In this document: one piece after another, positions 1 through 5,034 of the stretch | Layout of the letters: every line of letters starts with the position of its first letter | How positions within the stretch are numbered: the stretch's first letter is position 1 | Assembly: GCA_004555405.1 (NCBI GenBank) | Contig: SFIE01000058.1 | Coordinates: 1-8,316 of the forward strand | DNA from: Subdoligranulum sp. | GTDB lineage: Bacteria; Bacillota; Clostridia; Oscillospirales; Ruminococcaceae | Length of the DNA: 8,316 nucleotides | Reading direction: 5' to 3' | Notes under the pieces: generated by a model | What the model was told of the DNA's origin: nothing | The model's database searches: none | The model's input: only the letters and a program-made list of their open reading frames with translations | Position numbers and translations under genes: made by a program

Positions 1-315
1 GATGACCGCTTCGATATGCTGAGCCTGACCTATGAAACGGAGCAGAAGCAGTTGGAGGCCGAGTGCATCACCTTGCGGCAGGAAATTGAAGTACAGGAAC
101 GACAGAACGAAAACATTGAGAAGTTCATTCAGACGGCGCACAAGTATGTGGGCATCGACGAGCTGGACGGCTACGCTCTGCGGGAGCTGGTGTCAGCTGT
201 CTATGTGGATGCACCGGACAAATCCAGCGGAAAGCGTGTACAGCACATCCACATCAAGTACGATGGGCTGGGCTTCATTCCGCTGAATGAACTGATGAAA
301 GAGGAAACGGCGTGA
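1..315 (+). CDS. Large serine recombinase, C-terminal part only (DUF4368 region)
   Basis: This is the tail of a site-specific recombinase whose N-terminal catalytic domain lies beyond the left edge; the reading frame is open from base 1. The visible 104 residues begin with a charged, coiled-coil-like helix rich in Glu and Gln. Then comes a segment with the hallmarks of the DUF4368 domain that ends many Tn4451/TnpX-like and ICE-borne recombinases of Clostridia: a YVGIDELDGYALRELV helix, VYVDAPDKSSGKR, and a beta strand containing IHIKYDGLGFI. Family members cut and rejoin DNA at element ends through an N-terminal serine, which cannot be seen here. In such elements the recombinase is often the last gene before one end, so the chromosome junction is probably just downstream. 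The stop codon lies within a perfect hairpin (308-329). The family call is confident; the element type is not known. Confidence 0.88.
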   Translation, partial: DDRFDMLSLTYETEQKQLEAECITLRQEIEVQERQNENIEKFIQTAHKYVGIDELDGYALRELVSAVYVDAPDKSSGKRVQHIHIKYDGLGFIPLNELMKEETA

Positions 316-349
316 CCGAAGTCACGCCGCACCCCTTGAAAACTCAAGG
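308..349 (+). terminator. Tandem hairpins at the end of the recombinase gene, possible terminator
   Basis: Two perfect hairpins follow each other. The first pairs CGGCGTGAC (308-316) with GTCACGCCG (321-329) around a CGAA loop and includes the recombinase stop codon. The second pairs CCTTGA (334-339) with TCAAGG (344-349) around AAAC and is followed by TTTT. The pairing is plain, but the T-run is short, so intrinsic termination is only probable. The hairpins could also belong to the element end. Confidence 0.5.
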
Positions 350-453
350 TTTTCACCATTTTTTGATTTTACTGTTTTACGACCACCCGGCTAAGGGCGG
401 GAGGTTTTAGGGTTTTTCGTGTTTTCCCTGCGCAAAAAGTGTGTTTTGCCGCG
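316..453. other. Probable mobile element end / chromosome junction
   Basis: This 138-base gap separates the recombinase tail from the convergent serA gene and contains no plausible gene. It holds the hairpins described at 308-349, a T/A-rich stretch (350-380), a weak CCACCC/GGGCGG repeat near 383-402, and an AT-rich hairpin pairing GCAAAA (432-437) with TTTTGC (444-449). The latter could help end serA transcription on the minus strand, but neither side carries a convincing T-run. Recombinase-last elements normally end shortly after the recombinase, so the attachment site is expected here. I cannot define the core dinucleotide or the exact boundary from one junction alone. Confidence 0.4.
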
Positions 454-1623
454 TTACAGAACGCGCACGCGGATCACCTGCGGCACGGCATTCAGCTTTT
501 CTACGATCTGTGCCGTGGTGGCGGCGTTCATGCCGCTCACATCCAGCATGGTGTAGGCCATTTCCTTTTTGCTTTTGTTCACCATGTTTTCAATGTTCAG
601 CCCGGCCTCGGTGGTGATGTTGGTGATGGAGCTGATCATGCCGGGCTCGTTGCGGTGGATCACACACACGCGCTTGCCGCCGCTGCGGGGCTGCGAAACC
701 TCGGGCATATTCACGCTGTGTACAATGTTGCCGTTTTTCAGATAGTCGCTGATCTCGGCGGCGGCCATCACGGCGCAGTTATCCTCGGCCTCGGGCGTGG
801 AAGCGCCCAGATGCGGCGTGCACACTACGCCCGGCACCCCCAGCAGCTCCTCGGTGGGGAAATCCGTGCAGTACACTGCCACATGGCCGTTTTCCAGTGC
901 GGCCAGCATGGCAGCATTGTCCACCAGCTCACCGCGCGCAAAGTTGAGCACTCGCACGCCCTCCTTGCAGGCGGCCAGTGTTTGGGCGTTGATGGTTCCC
1001 TTGGTGGTGGGCAGATACGGCACATGAATGGTGATGTAATCGCACTTGGGCAGCATATCGCCCAGATTCAGGCAGTGATGCACATGCTGGCTCAGATTCC
1101 ATGCGGCATCCACGCTTAGATAGGGGTCGTAGCCGTACACTTCCATGCCCAGATTCAGCGCATCGTTGGCCACCTTGGCACCGATCGCGCCCAGGCCGAT
1201 CACGCCCAGCACCTTGCCGCGGATCTCGGGCCCCACAAACTGCTTTTTGCCTTTTTCCACGCTTTTGGCCATGTCGTCACAGCCCTTCAAGCCCTTGCAC
1301 CACTGCGAGGCCTCGGCCAGATTGCGGCTGCAGGCGATCAGGCTGCCCAGCACCAGCTCGGCCACGGCGTTGGCGTTGGCACCGGGGGTGTTGAACACCA
1401 CAATGCCCTTTTCGCTGCATTTATCCAGCGGGATATTGTTTACACCGGCACCGGCGCGGGCAATGGCCTTCAGGTTTTTGCCCAGCTCCATCTCGTGCAT
1501 ATTGGCACTGCGCACCAGAATGCCGTCCGGATCGGGGCATTCCACCAGCACCTCAAACTGATTGGTGGCCAGCTTGCTCAGGCCAACGGGAGAAATGGCA
1601 TTCAGCGTTTTAATGGTAAACAT
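454..1623 (-). CDS. serA: D-3-phosphoglycerate dehydrogenase with C-terminal ACT domain
   Basis: Cytosolic enzyme that oxidises 3-phosphoglycerate to 3-phosphohydroxypyruvate with NAD, the first step of serine synthesis. The 389 residues are full length for the short ACT-bearing form. Substrate-binding segments flank a Rossmann domain with the nucleotide motif GLGAIG at 143-148. The catalytic residues read as Arg230 (NFARGELVD), Glu258 (FPTE) and His271 (PHLGAST). The ACT domain is about 317-389. Its His323, Asn325 and Asn343 line up with the serine-contacting residues His344, Asn346 and Asn364 of the Escherichia coli enzyme, so feedback inhibition by serine is plausible. The start is supported by AGGAG about ten bases upstream. 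It lies 23 bases downstream of serC and was probably transcribed with it. The extended intervening domain of long PGDHs is absent, as expected for this type. Confidence 0.96.
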   Translation of the reverse strand: MFTIKTLNAISPVGLSKLATNQFEVLVECPDPDGILVRSANMHEMELGKNLKAIARAGAGVNNIPLDKCSEKGIVVFNTPGANANAVAELVLGSLIACSRNLAEASQWCKGLKGCDDMAKSVEKGKKQFVGPEIRGKVLGVIGLGAIGAKVANDALNLGMEVYGYDPYLSVDAAWNLSQHVHHCLNLGDMLPKCDYITIHVPYLPTTKGTINAQTLAACKEGVRVLNFARGELVDNAAMLAALENGHVAVYCTDFPTEELLGVPGVVCTPHLGASTPEAEDNCAVMAAAEISDYLKNGNIVHSVNMPEVSQPRSGGKRVCVIHRNEPGMISSITNITTEAGLNIENMVNKSKKEMAYTMLDVSGMNAATTAQIVEKLNAVPQVIRVRVL

Positions 1624-1646
1624 TTTTATCGGCTCCTATTTTGTTT

Positions 1647-2744
1647 TCAGGCGTTGGCCTTGCGGAAATCTTCCATAAACTGCACCAGCTTATCCACACC
1701 CTCGCTGGGCATGGCGTTGTAAATGCTGGCGCGCATACCACCCACCAGGCGGTGTCCCTTGAGGTTTACAAAGCCGGCCTTGGCAGCCTCGGCGCAGAAC
1801 TTTTTGTCCATGTCGGGGTTGGGGCTGGTGAAGGTGACATTCATCATCGAGCGGTATTTGTGCTCTACGGAGTTCACAAAGAAAGTCTGGCTGTCCAGAT
1901 AGTCATACAGCACCTTGGCCTTGGCCTCGTTGATCTTCTGCATATTGGCCAGACCGCCGATATCCTCTTCCAGATACTTCATCACCAGGCCGGTCATATA
2001 AATATTCCAGCAGTTGGGGGTGTTGTACATGCTGTCCTTATTCAGAATGGTGGTGTAGTTCATCATGGTGGGGATCTGCTCGGGGGTAAGGCCCTTGGCG
2101 CTCTTGCCCAGCAGGTCCTCGCGAATGATGGCCACGGCCATACCCGCGGGGGCAATGTTTTTCTGCACGCCGAAGTAAATGCAGCCATACCGGGTCACAT
2201 CCACAGGCTTCGAGCAGATGCAGCTGCTCATGTCGGCCACAAGGGGAATGCCCTCCACCTGCGGCACATCCACAAAGGTGGTGCCGAAAATGGTGTTGTT
2301 CTGGCAAATGTGAATGTAGCTGGCATCCTTGTCATACTCGATGGCGTGTACATCGGGGATATAGGTGAAGTTTTTGTCCTTGCTGTTGGCCACAATGTTC
2401 ACCTGGCCAAACTTGGCGGCTTCCTTGGCTGCCAGATTGGAGAAGTTGCCGGTTACCAGATAGTCCGCCTTACCGGTGGTCATAAAATTCAGGGGCACCA
2501 TGGCAAACTGCTGGGTGGCGCCGCCCTGAAAAAAGCCCACCTTATAATTATCAGGCACATTCAGCACGCGGCGAATGCGGGCCTCGGTGTCGGCAGCCAC
2601 GGCCATGAACTCGGGCGAGCGATGGCTCATTTCCATAATGCTCTGGCCGCTGGTGCCATATTCCATCAGCTCGGCCTGTGCCTGTTTCAAAACTTTTTCG
2701 GGCAGCATGCTGGGGCCTGCGCTGAAATTATATACTCGTGCCAT
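1647..2744 (-). CDS. serC: Phosphoserine aminotransferase
   Basis: PLP-dependent cytosolic enzyme that converts 3-phosphohydroxypyruvate and glutamate to phosphoserine and 2-oxoglutarate. It acts directly after SerA, and members also act on the analogous pyridoxal pathway intermediate. The 365 residues match the family length. The protein opens with RVYNFSAGPSMLP, typical of SerC. HRSPEF (41-46) contributes the phosphate-binding Arg42, and QGGATQQF (73-80) contacts the cofactor. Asp171 (VADMSS) pairs with the pyridine nitrogen, and Lys195 in FGVQKN is the Schiff-base lysine. GHRLVGGMRASIYNA (330-344) carries the conserved His-Arg pair. The start at 2744 was chosen over in-frame upstream codons because it matches the family N-terminus and has GAGAGGG eight bases ahead. 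SerC is first in the serC-serA operon; no serB is in view. Confidence 0.96.
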   Translation of the reverse strand: MARVYNFSAGPSMLPEKVLKQAQAELMEYGTSGQSIMEMSHRSPEFMAVAADTEARIRRVLNVPDNYKVGFFQGGATQQFAMVPLNFMTTGKADYLVTGNFSNLAAKEAAKFGQVNIVANSKDKNFTYIPDVHAIEYDKDASYIHICQNNTIFGTTFVDVPQVEGIPLVADMSSCICSKPVDVTRYGCIYFGVQKNIAPAGMAVAIIREDLLGKSAKGLTPEQIPTMMNYTTILNKDSMYNTPNCWNIYMTGLVMKYLEEDIGGLANMQKINEAKAKVLYDYLDSQTFFVNSVEHKYRSMMNVTFTSPNPDMDKKFCAEAAKAGFVNLKGHRLVGGMRASIYNAMPSEGVDKLVQFMEDFRKANA

Positions 2745-2811
2745 AATAAACCCTCTCTTTTTCTTTTCATATTTTCTGCACCTGCCTGCAGCAGGGTTTT
2801 TCCATGTGTTT

Positions 2812-2840
2812 ATTATAAAACATCCGCCGTGCAAAATCAT
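2812..2840 (-). promoter_or_regulatory. Candidate serC-serA promoter
   Basis: On the minus strand a perfect TATAAT (2812-2817) is preceded after 17 bases by ATGATT (2835-2840), which matches only three of six -35 consensus positions. Transcription would start near 2805 and leave a leader of about 60 bases containing a small CCTGC/GCAGG hairpin. The weak -35 box suggests low basal activity or help from a regulator. A second, poorer candidate with -10 TGTAAT at 2893-2898 would overlap operator-like site A. I cannot decide between the two from the sequence. Confidence 0.5.
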
Positions 2841-2894
2841 AGAGCCAGCCTGCCCAAACTTTTTTGGGACAAAACACCCTTTCCGCACAAAAAT

Positions 2895-2904
2895 TACAAA
2901 TGTT
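2895..2904. promoter_or_regulatory. Operator-like site A (BlaI/CopY type)
   Basis: TACAAATGTT differs in one base from the TACA-NN-TGTA pattern recognised by BlaI, MecI and CopY repressors. Its centre is 33 bases from that of site B, about three helical turns. It overlaps a weak alternative serC -10 box on the minus strand (2893-2898). It is weaker than sites B and C and rests mainly on their presence. Confidence 0.5.
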
Positions 2905-2926
2905 TTTGTATGGAACACAATATCTA

Positions 2927-2938
2927 TTACAAGTGTAA
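2927..2938. promoter_or_regulatory. Operator-like site B (BlaI/CopY type)
   Basis: TTACAAGTGTAA is a perfect inverted repeat with five-base arms around AG, and contains TACAAGTGTA, a full match to TACA-NN-TGTA. It lies about 120 bases upstream of the predicted serC start of transcription and 95 bases from site C, close to nine helical turns, so repressor dimers at both could face the same side of the DNA. Binding is inferred from the pattern and from the adjacent regulator gene. Confidence 0.62.
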
Positions 2939-3007
2939 AAGAAACAGGGCATTTGGGGGCCAAAGCGAGCTGATTTTGAATTTTTTGGGCAAAAATCGGT
3001 GCAAACC

Positions 3008-3036
3008 TTGCGTTTTTCTTTTTACAAATGTAAAAT
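3008..3036 (+). promoter_or_regulatory. Promoter of the BlaI-like repressor gene
   Basis: TTGCGT (3008-3013) and TAAAAT (3031-3036) are separated by 17 bases; the -10 matches five of six positions, the -35 three. Transcription would start near 3043, giving an 80-base leader that begins almost immediately with a strong hairpin. Operator-like site C covers the downstream spacer and nearly all of the -10 box, the classic position for repression, so autoregulation is likely. Confidence 0.6.
3020..3035. promoter_or_regulatory. Operator-like site C (BlaI/CopY type), over the repressor -10 box
   Basis: TTTTACAAATGTAAAA has perfect seven-base arms around AA and contains TACAAATGTA, a full match to the TACA-NN-TGTA pattern of BlaI/CopY family operators. 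It is the longest of the three sites and overlaps the -10 element of the plus-strand promoter by five bases. A bound dimer would block RNA polymerase, which fits self-repression of the gene at 3123. Confidence 0.68.
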
Positions 3037-3051
3037 AGATGCAGACAAAGC

Positions 3052-3090
3052 GGGGCCCGGCTGCCCCTGCAGGGAAAACAGCCGGGCCCC
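3052..3090 (+). other. GC-rich hairpin in the leader of the repressor gene
   Basis: GGGGCCCGGCTG (3052-3063) pairs perfectly with CAGCCGGGCCCC (3079-3090) over 12 bases. Its 15-base loop contains CCCTGCAGGG, which could form a small inner stem. No T-run follows in either direction, so this is not a standard intrinsic terminator. It lies between the predicted start of transcription (near 3043) and the ribosome binding site (3108-3113) and would cap the 5' end of the message. A role in message stability or translation is inference. Confidence 0.6.
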
Positions 3091-3122
3091 AAGCACAAAA
3101 TCAGAGCAAGGAGAATGCCGCG

Positions 3123-3545
3123 ATGCAAAATCAAAAAGCCGCACTTTCACGCAGCGAAGAGCTGGTGATGGCCGCCCTGTGGCAGCTGCCGCAGCCTGCC
3201 CGCCGGGCGGATATCCAAAAGCAGCTGCGCAGCCGGGCCGCCTGGGCCGACAGCACCCTGCTGAATTTTTTGTACCGGTTGGAGAAAAAAGGCTATGTGC
3301 GCTCGGAAAAAGAGCAGAACCACAACGGCTACACGGCGCTGGTGCGCCGACAGGATTATGCCGCCGCCCGCGCGCAGGAGATATTGGATCTTTTCTGCGG
3401 CGGCAGCATGAGCCACCTGCTGGACGCGCTGGAGGATTCGGGCCGGCTTGAGCTGCCCGCTTTGGAAGCGCTGCGCAGCCATCTGGACAGCATGATCACC
3501 GAAAATTCCTCCTACGGCGACTACTACGACACCTGGCAGGGATAA
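3123..3545 (+). CDS. BlaI/MecI/CopY-family transcriptional repressor
   Basis: A 140-residue DNA-binding protein of the penicillinase-repressor family (PF03965-like), which act as dimers on TACA/TGTA operators. Residues 8-75 form the winged helix: LSRSEELVMAALW opens it, and WADSTLLNFLYRLEKKGYV (41-59) is the recognition helix and following turn. The C-terminal part (about 78-125, with LDLFCGGSMSHLLDAL) matches the dimerisation region. The CopY metal hook with paired CxC motifs is absent; Cys92 is the only cysteine. No BlaR1-like membrane protease gene follows, and the Asn-Phe pair cut in staphylococcal BlaI is not evident in the dimerisation region, so the inducing signal is unknown. The start at 3123 has AAGGAG nine bases upstream and fits the family N-terminus. 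The gene is divergent from serC-serA and near three operator-like sites. It ends in an unusual aromatic/acidic tail (YGDYYDTWQG). Confidence 0.85.
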   Translation: MQNQKAALSRSEELVMAALWQLPQPARRADIQKQLRSRAAWADSTLLNFLYRLEKKGYVRSEKEQNHNGYTALVRRQDYAAARAQEILDLFCGGSMSHLLDALEDSGRLELPALEALRSHLDSMITENSSYGDYYDTWQG

Positions 3546-3619
3546 AATGTATACTTTCGCCATTTTCTTTTCCTTTTAAGTCACAGCATGGCAGCGCCTG
3601 CAAGCATACATAAAAATCC

Positions 3620-3655
3620 TGCCCGGGTCCTCTTTTCAGGCCCGGGCATTTGTGT
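3620..3655 (+). terminator. Intrinsic terminator after the repressor gene
   Basis: TGCCCGGG (3620-3627) pairs with CCCGGGCA (3641-3648), extended by a G-T and a C-G pair toward the loop, and is followed by TTTGTGTT. The mirror strand has TTTTT shortly after the stem, so it could work both ways. The loop and downstream arm are also part of the next promoter (3633-3661). Confidence 0.75.
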
Positions 3656-3661
3656 TATAAT
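3633..3661 (+). promoter_or_regulatory. Promoter for the preQ1 riboswitch-queT transcript
   Basis: TTTTCA (3633-3638) and a perfect TATAAT (3656-3661) are 17 bases apart, with an extended -10 TGT just before (3653-3655). Transcription would begin near 3668, giving a leader of about 145 bases. The leader starts with an A/T-rich hairpin (3668-3688) and then contains the riboswitch. The -35 box sits in the loop of the preceding terminator. Confidence 0.72.
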
Positions 3662-3707
3662 ATTACAGCGTTTTTTTGAAAAAAGCGCGGTCCTATTCCC
3701 AAGGCAA

Positions 3708-3803
3708 AGAGCAACTTAGGATTTTAGGCTCTCCGTACAGTATGTACGGCACACACCGGGCGGTCTGGCAGCACCGCAGCGGTCAAAATCTATGCTGCCG
3801 GAG
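3708..3803 (+). ncRNA. preQ1-III riboswitch controlling queT translation
   Basis: Class III preQ1 riboswitches bind the queuosine precursor pre-queuosine-1. The P1 stem AGAGC (3708-3712) pairs with GCTCT (3728-3732). Its loop carries the conserved ACTTAGGATTTTAG, of which GATTTT (3720-3725) can form a pseudoknot with AAAATC (3785-3790). A side hairpin CCGTAC/GTACGG (3733-3749) lies between, as in class III. The end GCGGTCAAAATC...GCCGGAG agrees with my memory of the Faecalibacterium prausnitzii example. The expression platform is visible: 3764-3773 can pair with 3793-3802 over ten bases (one G-T), burying GGA of the Shine-Dalgarno GGAG (3800-3803). A competing GCGGT/ACCGC hairpin (3760-3777) would release it. 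Ligand binding is therefore expected to lower queT translation. The gene downstream fits this identification fully. Confidence 0.92.
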
Positions 3804-3812
3804 TAATAGAAT

Positions 3813-4331
3813 ATGTCTACCAAAAAACTTGTACGCTGTGCGGTCGTGGCCGCCATTTACGCTGTGCTGTGCCTGGTGCTGGCGCCGTTTTCCTTCGGTG
3901 CCATTCAGGTGCGCGTGGCCGAGGCACTGGGCATGCTGGTGGTGTTTGGCCCCGAGTATGCCGTGGGTGTAACGCTGGGCTGCTTTTTAGCCAACATGAT
4001 CGGCACCGGTTTCCCCGACATTCTGTTCGGCACCGCCGCCACGGCCATCGCCTGCGTGTTTATGATCCTGCTGCGCAAGCACCGTGTAAAGGGCCTGGCG
4101 CTGGCTGCCAGCATTCCCCCTGTGGTGTTCAACGCCCTCATCGTAGGCCCCGAGATCGCCTATTATTTCTCCGACACCCCCTTCACGCTGGGTTTGTGCC
4201 TGTTCAACGCCGTTACCGTGGCTGTGGGCGAAGTGATCAGCTGCTGCATTCTGGGCGTGGCACTGGTGCGCTTTATTGAAAAACGCCCCAGCCTGCTGAA
4301 ATATTTCACCGAGGAAGCTGCCGTAAACTGA
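3813..4331 (+). CDS. queT: QueT-family queuosine precursor transporter (ECF substrate-binding component)
   Basis: Integral membrane protein of 172 residues that brings a queuosine precursor (preQ1 or a related deazapurine) into the cell for tRNA modification; family members act as the substrate-specific S component of ECF transporters, whose energising subunits are not in this window. Hydrophobic segments lie at about 7-28, 38-60, 71-88, 94-113 and 125-155. The conserved IQVRVAEAL (31-39), the GTGFPDILFGT stretch (64-74) and GPEIAYYF (112-119) are typical of QueT. The start at 3813 has GGAG nine bases upstream, and this ribosome binding site is part of the riboswitch platform. The C-terminus is charged and probably cytoplasmic. 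It is followed after 36 bases by a hydrolase gene in the same direction. Confidence 0.93.
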   Translation: MSTKKLVRCAVVAAIYAVLCLVLAPFSFGAIQVRVAEALGMLVVFGPEYAVGVTLGCFLANMIGTGFPDILFGTAATAIACVFMILLRKHRVKGLALAASIPPVVFNALIVGPEIAYYFSDTPFTLGLCLFNAVTVAVGEVISCCILGVALVRFIEKRPSLLKYFTEEAAVN

Positions 4332-4367
4332 GCGGGGCTTTCCTGCAAGCAAAAAGGAGCGCTGCCA

Positions 4368-5012
4368 ATGCCTGTATCGCTGGTTTTGTGGGACTGGAAC
4401 GGTACCCTGTTAAACGATGTGGCGCTGGGCCTTGCATCCCTCAACCGCAATCTGGCCCGGTTTGGCTATCCGCAGCAGTATACGCTGGCCGAATACCGCG
4501 AGATCTTCACCTTTCCCATCCAGGATTACTATGCCCTGGCCGGGTTTGATTTTACCCGCCATCCCTATGAAGTTCTGGCGCAGGCATATATGCAGGATTA
4601 TCTGCCCGCCTGTGAAAGCGTGGCGCTGAACCCCGAGGCCAAGGCCGCCCTGCAGGCGGTGCAGGCCATGGGCATTCGCCAGAACATTCTTTCGGCCTGC
4701 CCGCAGCAGGCCTTGGAGCATCAGGTGGAGGCACGGGGCATTCGCCCGTATTTCGGGCAGCTTCTGGGCCTTGGCGATATCTATGCCAAAAGCAAGGTGG
4801 AGCGCGGGCTGCAATATTTGCAGCAAAGCGGCGTGGAGCCCGCACAGGCGGTGTGCGTGGGCGACACCCTGCACGATTACGAGGTTTCCCGGGCGTTGGG
4901 TGCCCGCTGTGTGCTCTTCAGCGGCGGCCATCAATCGCAGAAACGGCTGGAAACAGCCGGCGTGCCCGTGATCCGCAGCCTGCGCGAGCTGCCGGGCCTG
5001 CTGGAAATCTAA
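4368..5012 (+). CDS. HAD-superfamily hydrolase, phosphoglycolate phosphatase-like
   Basis: A 214-residue soluble hydrolase of the haloacid dehalogenase superfamily, most likely a small-molecule phosphatase; the substrate cannot be told from sequence. Motif I reads DWNGTLL (9-15), with nucleophile Asp9, but the usual second Asp is Asn11, a variant found in a subset of these proteins. A helical cap lies at about 16-85. Motif II is Ser109 (ILSA), motif III is Lys141 or Lys143 (AKSK), and motif IV is GDTLHD (165-170) with Asp166 and Asp170 for magnesium. The start at 4368 has AAGGAG eight bases upstream. The 36-base gap after queT and absence of a terminator between them suggest co-transcription. 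A link to queuosine metabolism is possible but not shown by the sequence. Confidence 0.88.
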   Translation: MPVSLVLWDWNGTLLNDVALGLASLNRNLARFGYPQQYTLAEYREIFTFPIQDYYALAGFDFTRHPYEVLAQAYMQDYLPACESVALNPEAKAALQAVQAMGIRQNILSACPQQALEHQVEARGIRPYFGQLLGLGDIYAKSKVERGLQYLQQSGVEPAQAVCVGDTLHDYEVSRALGARCVLFSGGHQSQKRLETAGVPVIRSLRELPGLLEI

Positions 5013-5034
5013 AAAAACTTTGAATAATCAACCG

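Larger units (their letters stand above)
2745..3122. other. Divergent serC / BlaI-like intergenic control region
   Basis: This 378-base region contains no gene. From left to right it holds the serC ribosome binding site and candidate promoter, and a CCCAAA/TTTGGG hairpin (2853-2868). Operator-like sites A (2895-2904) and B (2928-2937) come next, then a TTTGG/CCAAA inverted repeat (2952-2964). The right part holds a second copy of a TTTTTTGGG-CAAAA motif (2981-2994; first copy 2860-2874), the repressor promoter with operator-like site C (3008-3036), a GC-rich leader hairpin (3052-3090) and the repressor's AAGGAG. The left and middle parts are AT-rich compared with both neighbouring genes, as usual for control regions. 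Confidence 0.75.

Noticed and set aside
439..1119. Long open frame opposite serA on the plus strand
   Set aside because: It is antisense to a gene with full family conservation, rich in His, Gly and Ala as expected for a mirror frame of GC-biased codons, and has no recognisable motifs.
2782..2801. Hairpin followed by TTTTT on the plus strand inside the serC leader
   Set aside because: No plus-strand gene ends there; the stem is only five base pairs and probably coincidental.
1641..3038. Open frame of 465 codons opposite serC
   Set aside because: Mirror frame of serC that runs on into the control region; composition is dominated by His, Gly, Ala and Val without any domain signature.
3039..3122. 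Upstream in-frame ATG for the BlaI-like gene
   Set aside because: The extra 28 residues are translated from the GC-rich hairpin and Shine-Dalgarno; the predicted start of transcription is near 3043, after this ATG.
2745..3134. Upstream in-frame extension of serC by 130 codons
   Set aside because: The extension covers promoter and operator-like elements, has no conserved sequence, and the start at 2744 matches the SerC N-terminus with a good ribosome binding site.
3547..3579. Ten-residue hydrophobic peptide frame directly after the repressor gene (MYTFAIFFSF)
   Set aside because: Considered as a remnant of a BlaR1-type gene, since such genes often follow blaI, but it is too short and has no ribosome binding site.
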